NCBI GenBank assembly: GCA_003517675.1
Contig: DPAC01000077.1
Coordinates: forward strand, 1-12,758
Origin: Porphyromonadaceae bacterium
Lineage (GTDB): Bacteria; Bacteroidota; Bacteroidia; Bacteroidales; Dysgonomonadaceae
Length of the DNA: 12,758 bases
Direction of reading: 5' to 3'
The notes beneath the pieces were generated by a model. That model searched no databases, was not told where the DNA came from, and saw only the letters and a program-made list of their open reading frames with translations. Numbering within the stretch: the first letter of the stretch is position 1; each line of letters begins with the position of its first letter. Made by a program: the position numbers and the translations under genes. Positions 5,773 through 12,758 of this stretch are shown one piece after another.

Positions 5773-6343
5773 AGTTGAGAATTTTATTGACCCGCTCAGT
5801 CAATGCTTTTGAATGATAAATAGGTAACAATTTATAAACAAGAGTTTTGTCCAACGGGGTCAGGTTATCGAAATAAAAATCCCCATTCAGGTAAAGTGTG
5901 TCCAGAAAAGCTCGTTCAACTGTGGCCTTGTTGATGTTTCGCTCTCTGTTTATCCCACGGGTGTCGACCATAATCTCCCCTTTTATCTTGCGATAGGAGA
6001 ATGTACGTTCTTCAATCTCAACCGTCCGGCTGAGATAGGAGACGGAGGTGATTCGGGAATCAAATTGAAAAACGACCCCTGCTTCCTGCAGAATATACGC
6101 TAACGAGATATAGGAGGGAGTGTAAAGCTTGCACGCCAGTTCTTCGGGATTGTAACCCTTCTTTACATAAATGCCTTTCCGTGGCCTCAACAGTTTGCCT
6201 CTCCCCACGTAATAGTGTATCTTTTTGTTCAGGCTTTTGAAATCGCTCTCGCCGACAAGCATGGCAATATCATTCAGCGTAAACACCGTTCGCCGATCAT
6301 TGTATAGCGTGAAGAGGATATCATTGTTTTGTGAACTGTACAT
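5765..6343 (-). CDS. abiEi: AbiEi-family antitoxin / autorepressor
   Basis: The 192-residue product is antitoxin-like. Its N-terminal winged-helix domain spans about residues 1-65, with FTLNDIAMLV and GKLLRPRKGIYVKKGYNPEEL. The AbiEi core follows, with LYTPSYISLAYILQEAGV at about 74-91 and KATVERAFLDTLYLNG at 139-154. In studied AbiE systems this protein represses its own promoter and counters AbiEii without direct binding. I set the start at 6343, not at 6424, because the promoter -7 box TATATTTG lies at 6369-6376 and would give a leader of about 20 bases; the longer frame would begin upstream of it. It overlaps abiEii by eight bases. Confidence 0.86.
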   Translation of the reverse strand: MYSSQNNDILFTLYNDRRTVFTLNDIAMLVGESDFKSLNKKIHYYVGRGKLLRPRKGIYVKKGYNPEELACKLYTPSYISLAYILQEAGVVFQFDSRITSVSYLSRTVEIEERTFSYRKIKGEIMVDTRGINRERNINKATVERAFLDTLYLNGDFYFDNLTPLDKTLVYKLLPIYHSKALTERVNKILNYG

Positions 6344-6368
6344 TACAATATTTCGTATGTTTAGTTCA

Positions 6369-6376
6369 CAAATATA
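6369..6376 (-). promoter_or_regulatory. -7 box of the abiE operon
   Basis: TATATTTG on the minus strand is a perfect TAnnTTTG. It sits in the 82 bases between the right GH5 stop and the abiEi ATG. No convincing -33 box or long inverted operator is visible. Confidence 0.6.
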
Positions 6377-6425
6377 ATAATTGTATTTGATATCCGCATC
6401 TTTCCCAACAATTAATTCACACAAA

Positions 6426-7937
6426 TTAAAATTTCACCTCCATCAGCTGGATATCCGATAAAATGACGCGTGTGTTTCCGGCATTACCCATCGAGAAGAC
6501 GATGCGTGCCTGCGGATCGGTGTGCGCGGATGTAAACACGAGATTGTAGGTTGAATGGTTCTTGTTGATGGAAACAGACTGATTGCCGTAGGCTGTCCAG
6601 GGATCTGAATTCTTTGAGATCGCAACATCCAGGTTTCTGTTGTCGCTGTCGGGGGATGAGGCGTTGAAGCGCAACCGGTATGTTTTTCCCTGTTCAATGC
6701 TGATGCCCGTCTTAATCAGCTGAATATGCCACCCTGCTGTTCCGGGTCTGGTGATGGTGACGGTGACCTTGTCGTTCGCAATGGCCATGACAGACTGTGC
6801 CGATGCATCGTTGTTGATCAGGAACCAGCCGTCGCTCTGTCCGCCGGAAAAATTGCTGCTGTAAAAAGGTACATACTCCGGGACGTAGGGTTCGGGCATG
6901 GGATCCTTGATCAGCGCGTCAACGAGCCGTTGTTCGTAGCGACCGCTATGCGGATTATATATCCCGAAACCGGAGTTCCACTCCCAGTAGGCCCAGCTGA
7001 AGCCCTGTTGCCCGAACCATCTGGCCAGGAAACGCGTCCACCTTACCCGCGAATCGATATCGGCACGCGAATAGGCACCAAACTCACCCACGTGCACCGG
7101 GATATTCTGCTCGCCGGCCAACCGGATGGCAGCCTTGAAATCTTCTTCCACCGCCTGCCGCTCGAACTCCGTATCGCGCCATTGCGTACCCAGCCAGGCA
7201 TCGGATCCTTCAACCCAGTCGGCTCCCTGGTGGGTAAACTGAAATGGGTTGTAGTAATGGACGGTAAGAATAAGCTGCGGATCATCGGGTATTTCGAGTG
7301 ATCTCAGTCCGCCTACCCCGCCCCACTCTGCCGTGCCAATCAACACGCAGCGTTTGGGGTTGGTCTTGCGAATCACCTGAAGCGCTTCTTTCGCATAATC
7401 GTTCCACAAAGCAGGAGTGAGCTTGTCGTGTGGCTCATTCAGAATTTCAAACAACAGGCTGTCTGGATAATCCTTAAAATAATCGGCTATCTGATTCCAC
7501 TGCGAAAGAAACCGGGCTTTTTCCCCGGCAGGGTTGGCCATCAGCGCATCGTGGTGGTGCATGTTGAGGATGATGTGCAGCTTCTGCTTCAGCGCTTCAT
7601 CAACCACCGACTGAATGATTTTCATGAAGTCGGGGCGAATGGTATAGGGCGGCGATGACATGCTGCGGTCGTCCCGCTCCCAGCGGATGGGAAGGCGAAC
7701 GTGGGTAAAGCCCAGGTCGGCAATCCGCTTCAAGTCGGCAGGATCGAACGGAGACTGCCACGACGGCATCGCTTCAAACGTGTTGCCGATGTTGATTCCT
7801 TTACCCAGCCGGGCATTGATCTCAGCGGCGCTCGCCCAGGTTCCTGTTTCTTCCGGTTTTGGATCCGTACCCGGTTGGCTGTTGCACTGCTGAAAGAGGA
7901 AAAGAAAGATTGCAAGGAGGAAAATACTCTTTTTCAT
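6426..7937 (-). CDS. GH5 endoglucanase with C-terminal carbohydrate-binding-type domain, lipoprotein (right copy)
   Basis: The 503-residue product begins with a lipoprotein signal (FLFQQC, C18), followed by a Pro/Glu-rich linker and the GH5 barrel. Acid/base E168 lies in LNEPH and nucleophile E285 in GEFG; the barrel strands match the left copy. After DPMP at residue 348 comes a short EPYVPEYVPF linker. A C-terminal beta-sandwich domain of about 145 residues then follows (FYSSNFSGGQSDGWFL through WHIQLIKTGISIEQGKTYRL to VILSDIQLMEV), resembling family 4/9 carbohydrate-binding modules. The ATG at 7937 is preferred to a TTG three bases upstream. The enzyme is likely on the outer surface, degrading beta-glucan. 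Its stop lies 82 bases before abiEi. It is divergent from the metallophosphoesterase at 8238. Confidence 0.93.
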   Translation of the reverse strand: MKKSIFLLAIFLFLFQQCNSQPGTDPKPEETGTWASAAEINARLGKGINIGNTFEAMPSWQSPFDPADLKRIADLGFTHVRLPIRWERDDRSMSSPPYTIRPDFMKIIQSVVDEALKQKLHIILNMHHHDALMANPAGEKARFLSQWNQIADYFKDYPDSLLFEILNEPHDKLTPALWNDYAKEALQVIRKTNPKRCVLIGTAEWGGVGGLRSLEIPDDPQLILTVHYYNPFQFTHQGADWVEGSDAWLGTQWRDTEFERQAVEEDFKAAIRLAGEQNIPVHVGEFGAYSRADIDSRVRWTRFLARWFGQQGFSWAYWEWNSGFGIYNPHSGRYEQRLVDALIKDPMPEPYVPEYVPFYSSNFSGGQSDGWFLINNDASAQSVMAIANDKVTVTITRPGTAGWHIQLIKTGISIEQGKTYRLRFNASSPDSDNRNLDVAISKNSDPWTAYGNQSVSINKNHSTYNLVFTSAHTDPQARIVFSMGNAGNTRVILSDIQLMEVKF

Positions 7938-8237
7938 CAAATCATATTTTTTATGAGTTCGTTCTCTGGTTTGAAATACGATCTCGGTTATTTGCCGGGG
8001 TACATGCAGGGCTTATTCAATTTTGATACTTTTACATCATCTTTACAACCCATATGCAAACATACAAAATTTACAACAGGATTGCTGGTTTTCATATATT
8101 GAATTTTAGTATGTTAAACACATTATTTCGATTTCATGGATGTTTTTTGCGGTAAATTGCAAACAAATGTGAACCGGTTATTCCGGGAAATGTAACGAAT
8201 CAACTTTTTAAAGGGGATCATAAACATTGACCGGCCC
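7938..8237. other. intergenic region between divergent GH5 and metallophosphoesterase genes
   Basis: These 300 AT-rich bases hold the right GH5 promoter (8057-8064) with an untranslated leader of about 110 bases. On the plus-strand side I see no clear TAnnTTTG; the nearest is TAAATTGC at 8153. A small CCGG-TTATT-CCGG inverted repeat is at 8174-8186. No further gene is evident. Confidence 0.6.
8057..8064 (-). promoter_or_regulatory. -7 box of the right GH5 gene
   Basis: TATGTTTG on the minus strand matches TAnnTTTG, within a block that agrees with the left GH5 promoter at 17 of 20 positions. The ATG is 119 bases downstream, compared with 27 in the left copy. Confidence 0.55.
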
Positions 8238-9578
8238 ATGGTTGTTTATTGCGGTATGAGACAATTTATCCCCATTCTCTTCCTCGTCATCACGCTGGGC
8301 CTCGTGGCCGCGGCGGTATACTACCTTTCCAGGCGGTTCGCACTCTTCTTCCCGACTCCGGGAATGAAGGGCTGGGTATGGATCTTCTCCCTGGGACTGG
8401 CTTTCGCTTTCGTGGGGTCGATCGGGTTCAGCGAGCTGACGAACCAGTTCGTGGCAGCATGGTCGCTGGTGGGTTCCATCCTGCTGGGCGCCTTTGTCCT
8501 CCTGCTGCTGTCGCTCGCGGTGACCGACCTGATACACCTTCTCCTAAAGCTCTCCCCTGCCCTTCGCGGCTGGCTCACGGTGGGACTCACTATCCTGCTC
8601 ACCGGCTACGGCGTCTGGAACGCCTACCACTTCCGGGTGAAGGAGGTGACCATTCCCATCAGGGGACTTACCAAAGAGATACGGGCGGTGCAGCTCACCG
8701 ACATCCACCTGGGCAACTCACGCGGGAAGAAAGAACTGGAACGGATCGTGCGCATCACGAAGGAGCTGCGGCCGGAGATCATCTTCAACACCGGCGACTT
8801 GTTTGACAGCAAGACGCATTTCAATGGCAACAACGATGTGCTGGATCCCTTCCGGACAATCGGCGTACCGCACTACTTCGTGTTCGGCAACCACGACGAG
8901 CAGGTGGGGCTTACGCAGGTTTTGCGCCGCGTGAAGGAGAGCGGTGTCACGCTGCTGATGAACAGCGTGGCGCACTATAACGACCTGCAGATCGTGGGAC
9001 TCAACAACATGGCGGCCGACAGCCAGTCGTTCGACATCCACGCCTCCAACGACAGCACCACGGTGCAGAGCGTGATGAAGAGCCTGGAGATAGACCCGGA
9101 ACGGCCGCTGCTGGTGCTGCATCACCGCCCCGATGGAATCGCTTACATGGCGGAGGCAGGTGCCGACCTGCTCCTCACCGGACACACCCACGCGGGACAG
9201 ATGTTCCCCTTCACCCTTATGGCCAAATGGATGTTCGGCTACAACAAGGGGCTGTATCAATACGAAGATATGAAAATTTATGTCTCCCAAGGTCTGGGCA
9301 CCTTCTTCTCCCCCATCCGCTTCGGCACCCACAGCGAGATCACCCTGCTCCGGCTGGTGCCGGCAGGATCCATCCGCCTCAACTCACTCGGCTACCTGCC
9401 ACAGCAGGAGAAAGAGGCGACAATCACTGCCAATGCTCCCACCTTTGTAGTGAAAGATGCAGAGACAAACGAAACCCTGTACAGCGGAAAGACATCCGGC
9501 CCCTTCTACCAGGAAGATATACGCCAGGAGGTGATGATGGCCGACTTCTCGGCGCTGCAGCGCACCGGCAGCTACTAA
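8238..9578 (+). CDS. membrane-anchored metallophosphoesterase, fused at its C-terminus to a GH9 Ig-like domain remnant
   Basis: This 446-residue protein has four hydrophobic segments (about 10-30, 45-62, 72-97, 110-128). A calcineurin-like phosphoesterase domain follows, of the YkuE/YaeI type. Its metal ligands are visible: D155 and H157 in TDIHLG, D187 in GDLFD, GNHD (217-220), H295/H296 in LHHRPD, and GHTH (315-318). The domain ends at SEITLLRLVPA (376). Related proteins usually stop near here, as the remnant at 5058 does. Instead residues 379-446 read IRLNSLGYLPQQEKEA, then FVVKDAETNETLYSG, then DFSALQRTGSY. This is the N-terminal Ig-like domain of GH9 cellulases, cut off by a TAA. The phosphoesterase is probably functional, with a useless or disordered tail; YaeI-like enzymes act on lipid or nucleotide phosphoesters, substrate unknown here. 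An alternative ATG is at 8256. Confidence 0.88.
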   Translation: MVVYCGMRQFIPILFLVITLGLVAAAVYYLSRRFALFFPTPGMKGWVWIFSLGLAFAFVGSIGFSELTNQFVAAWSLVGSILLGAFVLLLLSLAVTDLIHLLLKLSPALRGWLTVGLTILLTGYGVWNAYHFRVKEVTIPIRGLTKEIRAVQLTDIHLGNSRGKKELERIVRITKELRPEIIFNTGDLFDSKTHFNGNNDVLDPFRTIGVPHYFVFGNHDEQVGLTQVLRRVKESGVTLLMNSVAHYNDLQIVGLNNMAADSQSFDIHASNDSTTVQSVMKSLEIDPERPLLVLHHRPDGIAYMAEAGADLLLTGHTHAGQMFPFTLMAKWMFGYNKGLYQYEDMKIYVSQGLGTFFSPIRFGTHSEITLLRLVPAGSIRLNSLGYLPQQEKEATITANAPTFVVKDAETNETLYSGKTSGPFYQEDIRQEVMMADFSALQRTGSY

Positions 9579-9663
9579 TGGGGATGCAACGGCACCCTGG
9601 CCCGGCTACCTGGTGGGCGGCGGACACAGCGCTACCGACTGGGTGGATAATGAACAGCCATGA
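9372..9663 (+). pseudogene. GH9 cellulase remnant with a large internal deletion
   Basis: Two pieces of one family lie side by side. Bases 9372-9575 encode the N-terminal cellulase Ig-like domain (IRLNSLGYLP to DFSALQRTGSY), in frame with the phosphoesterase. Bases 9583-9660, in another frame, encode DATAPWPGYLVGGGHSATDW followed by VDNEQP and a stop. PGYLVGGGHSATDWVD is the GH9 catalytic-domain segment just before the YRTNEIAIN active-site region. A full GH9 with this Ig domain is about 550-600 residues, so some 450 residues are missing between the pieces and the C-terminus is also gone. The gene is dead; its first domain survives only as a tail on the neighbour. Confidence 0.82.
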
Positions 9664-9739
9664 GAAGACACCTCTGCGGATGTATCTTCTTTTTTGTAAT
9701 TAGCCTCAGGTTGATTCAAACCATTTGCATTATTTTCAT

Positions 9740-9747
9740 TACTTTTG
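9740..9747 (+). promoter_or_regulatory. -7 box of the DUF4199 operon
   Basis: TACTTTTG matches TAnnTTTG 17 bases before the ATG at 9765, which argues against a longer N-terminus beginning at 9660. Confidence 0.6.
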
Positions 9748-9764
9748 CATCTCAAGTGAAATCA

Positions 9765-10289
9765 ATGGAATCAAACAACAATCAAATATTGCACTACACC
9801 ATGCAGGCCGGACTGGTGTTGGGAATCTTCTGGGTGTTCAAGTACCTGTTCGTGATCTTCGGTGAGCTGCACCCGCTGATCAGCTTCACCGGGACGATCC
9901 TGGGTATCGGCACCCCACTGCTGCTCTTCTATTCCCTGGTAAAGTACAACCGCGAAGGGACGAACGGCGAGATGCGCTTCGGCCAGGGGATCCAATTCTC
10001 CATTTTGCTCTTCTTTTTCGCCTCTCTGCTGGAGTCCCTGATTGTGCTGCTGCATGTGAAGTGGATCGATCCGCTCTTTATCGGCAGCATCTATGATGCC
10101 ATGATGGAGATGGCCTCACAGTTGTCCATCGGCAAGGAGCTGACGGCACAGCTGGCCGAGCAACCACTGCCGGGAGCGGTCACCTACGTCTTCAGCAACG
10201 TGATCATGGCCAATGTCTTTCTGGGACTGATCTTATCGCTCTTCATCGTCCCCGCTGCCATGCACTTCAAAAGAAAAGAAACAGCATAA
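9765..10289 (+). CDS. DUF4199 family inner-membrane protein
   Basis: The 174-residue product has four hydrophobic helices at about 13-33, 39-60, 74-97 and 137-164. It contains the family's features: an N-terminal YTMQAGLVLGIFWVFKY, a central F-G-x-G segment (MRFGQGIQFSILLFFFASLL), and a final helix ending in a basic KRKETA tail. A polar stretch of about 40 residues lies between helices 3 and 4. The function of DUF4199 is unknown. In Bacteroidales it is commonly found just before a GT2 glycosyltransferase, as here (15 bases apart), so the two probably share a transcript and perhaps an envelope pathway. The ATG at 9765 follows a good promoter; the 35 codons upstream are AT-rich and start inside the GH9 remnant. 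Confidence 0.87.
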   Translation: MESNNNQILHYTMQAGLVLGIFWVFKYLFVIFGELHPLISFTGTILGIGTPLLLFYSLVKYNREGTNGEMRFGQGIQFSILLFFFASLLESLIVLLHVKWIDPLFIGSIYDAMMEMASQLSIGKELTAQLAEQPLPGAVTYVFSNVIMANVFLGLILSLFIVPAAMHFKRKETA

Positions 10290-10304
10290 CAGAGACACAA
10301 GCAT

Positions 10305-11255
10305 ATGGATATATCAGTTGTCATACCGTTATACAACGAAGAGGAGTCTCTGCCTGAGTTATATCGCTGGCTCCGCCGCGTGATGGAGGAGCAGGGCTAC
10401 AGCTATGAGATCATCTTCGTGGATGATGGCAGCACCGATGGCTCCTGGGAGGTGATCCGGCAGCTCAGCAACGAGTCAGACAAGGTGAAAGCGATCAGGT
10501 TCAGGCGCAATTATGGCAAGTCTCCCGCGCTTCACTGCGCCTTCGGGAAAGCACAGGGCGACGTGGTGGTCACCATGGATGCCGACCTGCAGGACAGCCC
10601 CGACGAGATACCGGAGCTCTACCGCATGGTCCGCGAGGAGGGTTACGACCTGGTTTCCGGCTGGAAGAAGAAACGGTACGACGCCAGGATTACCAAAAAC
10701 CTCCCATCGAAGCTGTTCAACGCTACCGCACGCAGGGTGTCGGGCCTCAAGCTGCACGACTTCAACTGCGGGCTGAAGGCCTACAAGAGCGCACTGGCCA
10801 AGGACATAGAGATCTACAACGACATGCACCGCTACATCCCCATACTGGCCAAGAATGCCGGATACCGTAACATCACCGAGAAAGTGGTGAAGCACCAGGC
10901 ACGCAAGTATGGCAGGAGCAAGTTCGGTGCCAACCGATTCGTGAACGGCTACCTCGACCTGATGACGCTCTGGTTCCTGAACCGCTTTGGCAGGAAGCCG
11001 ATGCACATCTTCGGGCTCTGGGGCAGCCTGATGTTCCTGGCCGGCTTCGTGGCTGTGATCCTGGTGGGAGCGATGAAGCTCTACGATATGCACCACGGGA
11101 ACCCTTACCGACTGGTGACCGAGTCACCCTATTTCTACATCTCCCTCACCATGATGATCCTGGGAACACTGCTGTTCCTCGCCGGATTCCTGGGTGAGCT
11201 GATATCGCGAAATTCACCGGAACGGAATCATTACAGGATTGAAGAAGAGATTTAA
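10305..11255 (+). CDS. GT2 glycosyltransferase, GtrB/polyprenyl-phosphate sugar transferase type
   Basis: The 316-residue product has a GT-A domain followed by two C-terminal membrane helices, at about 233-257 and 277-300. Motifs are VVIPLYNEEESLPELY (5-20), the nucleotide-binding VDDGSTDGS (39-47), and the metal-binding DAD with DADLQD (92-97). Further motifs are HDFNCGLKAY (151-160) and KHQARKYGRSKFG (196-208). This is the architecture of dolichyl- or undecaprenyl-phosphate hexosyltransferases (DPM1/GtrB/ArnC relatives), which charge a lipid carrier at the cytoplasmic face with a sugar from a nucleotide donor for later envelope glycosylation. The exact sugar cannot be told. It follows the DUF4199 gene by 15 bases and precedes apbE by 24, so the three may form one operon. 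Confidence 0.92.
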   Translation: MDISVVIPLYNEEESLPELYRWLRRVMEEQGYSYEIIFVDDGSTDGSWEVIRQLSNESDKVKAIRFRRNYGKSPALHCAFGKAQGDVVVTMDADLQDSPDEIPELYRMVREEGYDLVSGWKKKRYDARITKNLPSKLFNATARRVSGLKLHDFNCGLKAYKSALAKDIEIYNDMHRYIPILAKNAGYRNITEKVVKHQARKYGRSKFGANRFVNGYLDLMTLWFLNRFGRKPMHIFGLWGSLMFLAGFVAVILVGAMKLYDMHHGNPYRLVTESPYFYISLTMMILGTLLFLAGFLGELISRNSPERNHYRIEEEI

Positions 11256-11279
11256 AACGGATCGCTGATCGTAAAAAAA

Positions 11280-12293
11280 ATGATGCACACAAGAACAACA
11301 TACCTGCTGCTGCTCACCATCCTCCTGTTCTCCTGCAACGGAAGTGAGAACAAGAAAGCGTATATCTATCATCAGGAGCAGGGTGAGATTTTTCACACCG
11401 GCTTCCATATCAAGTATGCCTACAGCAGATCGCTGCGAGAGGAGATCATGGCCGAACTGGAGCGCTTCGACCAGTCGCTCAATCCCTTCCGGGAAGATGC
11501 CATCATCACGAAGGTAAACCGCAACGAACCGGTGAAGCTCGATACTTTCTTCCGTAACGTCTTTGACCGGTCGCAGGAGATCTCCCGGAAGACTGACGGC
11601 AAGTTCGACATCACCATCTCTCCGCTGGTCAACGCCTGGGGCTTTGGCTTCGCCAATATGGACAGCATTAACCCGGCAATCATCGACAGTCTGAAACAGT
11701 TTGTGGGTTACGAAAAGATCACCATCGATACGGAGGGGAATATCGTGAAAAGCGACCCGCGCATCACCCTCAATACCTCAGCGATCGCCAAGGGTTATGC
11801 CTGCGATGTAGTGGGTGACTTGCTGGAACGGCACGGCATCGAAAACTACATGGTGGAGATTGGCGGTGAAATCACTGCCCGGGGGGTGAACGACAAAGGG
11901 GAGTGTTGGCGCATCGGCGTGGAGAAACCCATCGACGACAACTTTGGCATACAGCATGAGCTGCAGACTATCCTCTCTCTCTGCGACAAGGCGCTGGCTA
12001 CCTCGGGTAACTACCGCAACTACTATATAAAGGATGGAAAGAAGTATGCCCACACCATCGATCCGCAGAGTGGTTACCCCTCGCAAACAGATATCCTGGG
12101 TGCCACTGTGATTGCCGACGACTGCATGACGGCCGATGCATTTGCCACCGCTTTCATGACGATGGGCATCGAAAAATCGAAAGCGGTGGCGGCCACCGTT
12201 CCCAGCCTGGACTACCTCTTCATCTACGAGATGGCGGACGGATCGTTTGGCACGGTACAATCGGAGGGTTTTGAACAGTTTATCACAGACTAA
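11280..12293 (+). CDS. apbE: FAD:protein FMN transferase, ApbE family lipoprotein
   Basis: The 337-residue product starts with a lipoprotein signal (LLFSC, C19), which would place it in the periplasm. ApbE attaches FMN covalently to a threonine in partner proteins such as RnfG/RnfD or NqrB/NqrC, using FAD and Mg2+. Visible motifs are LNPFRED (67-73), TDGKFDITISPLVNAWGFG (105-123), the flavin-binding SAIAKGYACD (167-176), EIGGE (193-197), SGNYRNYY (242-249), the metal site HTIDPQSGYP (258-267), and TADAFATAFMTMG (284-296) with D285. The set is complete and length is normal. Two ATG codons in tandem (11280 and 11283) leave the start ambiguous by one residue. Target flavoproteins are not in the window. 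Confidence 0.94.
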   Translation: MMHTRTTYLLLLTILLFSCNGSENKKAYIYHQEQGEIFHTGFHIKYAYSRSLREEIMAELERFDQSLNPFREDAIITKVNRNEPVKLDTFFRNVFDRSQEISRKTDGKFDITISPLVNAWGFGFANMDSINPAIIDSLKQFVGYEKITIDTEGNIVKSDPRITLNTSAIAKGYACDVVGDLLERHGIENYMVEIGGEITARGVNDKGECWRIGVEKPIDDNFGIQHELQTILSLCDKALATSGNYRNYYIKDGKKYAHTIDPQSGYPSQTDILGATVIADDCMTADAFATAFMTMGIEKSKAVAATVPSLDYLFIYEMADGSFGTVQSEGFEQFITD

Positions 12294-12375
12294 CCAAGGC
12301 AACAAGACCTCCAAAACAACCCTTGAAATGAATACCTGCAAGAAAATAGAGAGCAGTTTACAGGAGAGATACGCT

Positions 12376-12758
12376 ATGCAAACCATAAACCAGATCATTC
12401 CCATGACACTGGCAGAGGAGAAAGAACGGGTGATTAGCTACACCCACTCCAACAGCCCCTACGGTGGACTGCTGATCGGCTCTACGACACAGGGGATCTG
12501 CTTTGTCGGTTTCGGCGAAAAGATGCCGCTGCTAGGTGAACTGAGGAAACGATATCCCAACGCACAACTCACTGCCGGTGAGGAGTCTCTCCACAGGCAG
12601 GCACTCGCACTGATCGGGACTCCACACAAACAGGACAGGCTCCCGCTCCATGTGAAAGGCACCTCTTTCCAACTGGCCGTATGGCAGGAGTTGCTACGAA
12701 TTCCCTGCGCTGAGACAATCAGCTATGGCGATCTAGCACAACGCATCGGTCGTCCCGA
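12376..12758 (+). CDS. O6-alkylguanine-DNA alkyltransferase, partial (cut by the right edge)
   Basis: The visible 127 codons show a two-part alkyltransferase. An N-terminal domain contains SPYGGLLIGSTTQGICFVGF (27-46). A linker follows, then the start of the DNA-binding and active-site domain with GTSFQLAVWQELLRIP (95-110) and ETISYGDLAQRIGRP. The family acts by transferring the alkyl group from damaged guanine to its own cysteine in a PCHRV motif, which here lies beyond the window. No AraC-type helix-turn-helix precedes it, so this is an Ogt-like protein, not a full Ada regulator. I prefer the ATG at 12376 because GGAG lies nine bases upstream (12363-12366); an in-frame ATG at 12328 would add 16 residues. 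It follows apbE by 82 bases. Confidence 0.87.
   Translation, partial: MQTINQIIPMTLAEEKERVISYTHSNSPYGGLLIGSTTQGICFVGFGEKMPLLGELRKRYPNAQLTAGEESLHRQALALIGTPHKQDRLPLHVKGTSFQLAVWQELLRIPCAETISYGDLAQRIGRP

Noticed and set aside
5765..6424. 219-codon version of abiEi
   Set aside because: The first 27 codons lie upstream of or over the TATATTTG -7 box, so the shorter 192-codon form is favoured.
5059..6425. Target-site duplications or a transposase around the abiE pair
   Set aside because: I found no transposase, terminal inverted repeats or convincing direct repeats at its edges, so I do not call a mobile element.
8718..9332. 204-codon minus-strand frame within the metallophosphoesterase
   Set aside because: Histidine/valine-rich antisense shadow of a gene with intact metal-binding motifs.
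9660..9764. 35-codon N-terminal extension of the DUF4199 protein
   Set aside because: It begins inside the GH9 remnant and spans the promoter; family proteins start near the ATG at 9765.
10476..11096. 206-codon minus-strand frame within the GT2 gene
   Set aside because: Antisense shadow; the plus strand carries the full GT2 motif set.

Overview
The window looks like a chromosomal segment of a member of the Bacteroidota, most likely order Bacteroidales. The evidence is a set of good -7 boxes of the form TAnnTTTG upstream of real starts, several lipoprotein signal peptides, and families typical of the phylum (DUF4199 membrane protein, AAA ATPase with a DUF4143 tail, paired glucanases). Base composition is mosaic. 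The blocks at 1-3890 and 5059-6425 are AT-rich. The glucanase genes and everything from 8238 onward are GC-rich. This fits an accessory region inserted into and beside a core segment.

Bases 1-3871 hold a Panacea-domain (SocA-like) antitoxin cut by the left edge, an AAA/DUF4143 ATPase behind a promoter built on a three-unit repeat, a small two-CxxC protein broken by a frameshift in a run of eight G, dinD flanked by a broken small ORF and by a 44-codon stub resembling the N-terminus of a type I restriction specificity subunit, and a DUF2007 zinc-ribbon protein. Two near-identical promoter architectures (TTGACA-N5-TGTCAA, then exactly 10 bp, then a CTTTG-ending -7 box) precede the dinD unit and the small zinc-ribbon gene, suggesting common control.

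Bases 3893-9663 are a reshaped glucan-degradation locus. Two GH5 endoglucanase lipoproteins, close to 90% identical by eye, lie in the same orientation; only the right-hand one has a C-terminal carbohydrate-binding-type domain. Between them sits an AbiEi/AbiEii toxin-antitoxin pair. A 14-codon remnant of a second metallophosphoesterase C-terminus lies upstream of the left GH5, mirroring the intact metallophosphoesterase upstream of the right GH5. This implies that a [GH5 - metallophosphoesterase] unit was tandemly duplicated and then eroded. The intact metallophosphoesterase continues in frame into the N-terminal Ig-like domain of a GH9 cellulase, and a piece of the GH9 catalytic domain lies just downstream, so a GH9 gene has been almost entirely deleted.

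Bases 9740-12758 look like ordinary core genes on the plus strand: DUF4199 membrane protein, GT2 polyprenyl-phosphate-type glycosyltransferase, an ApbE lipoprotein (FAD:protein FMN transferase), and the start of an O6-alkylguanine-DNA alkyltransferase cut by the right edge. I saw no tRNA, rRNA, CRISPR array or insertion sequence.
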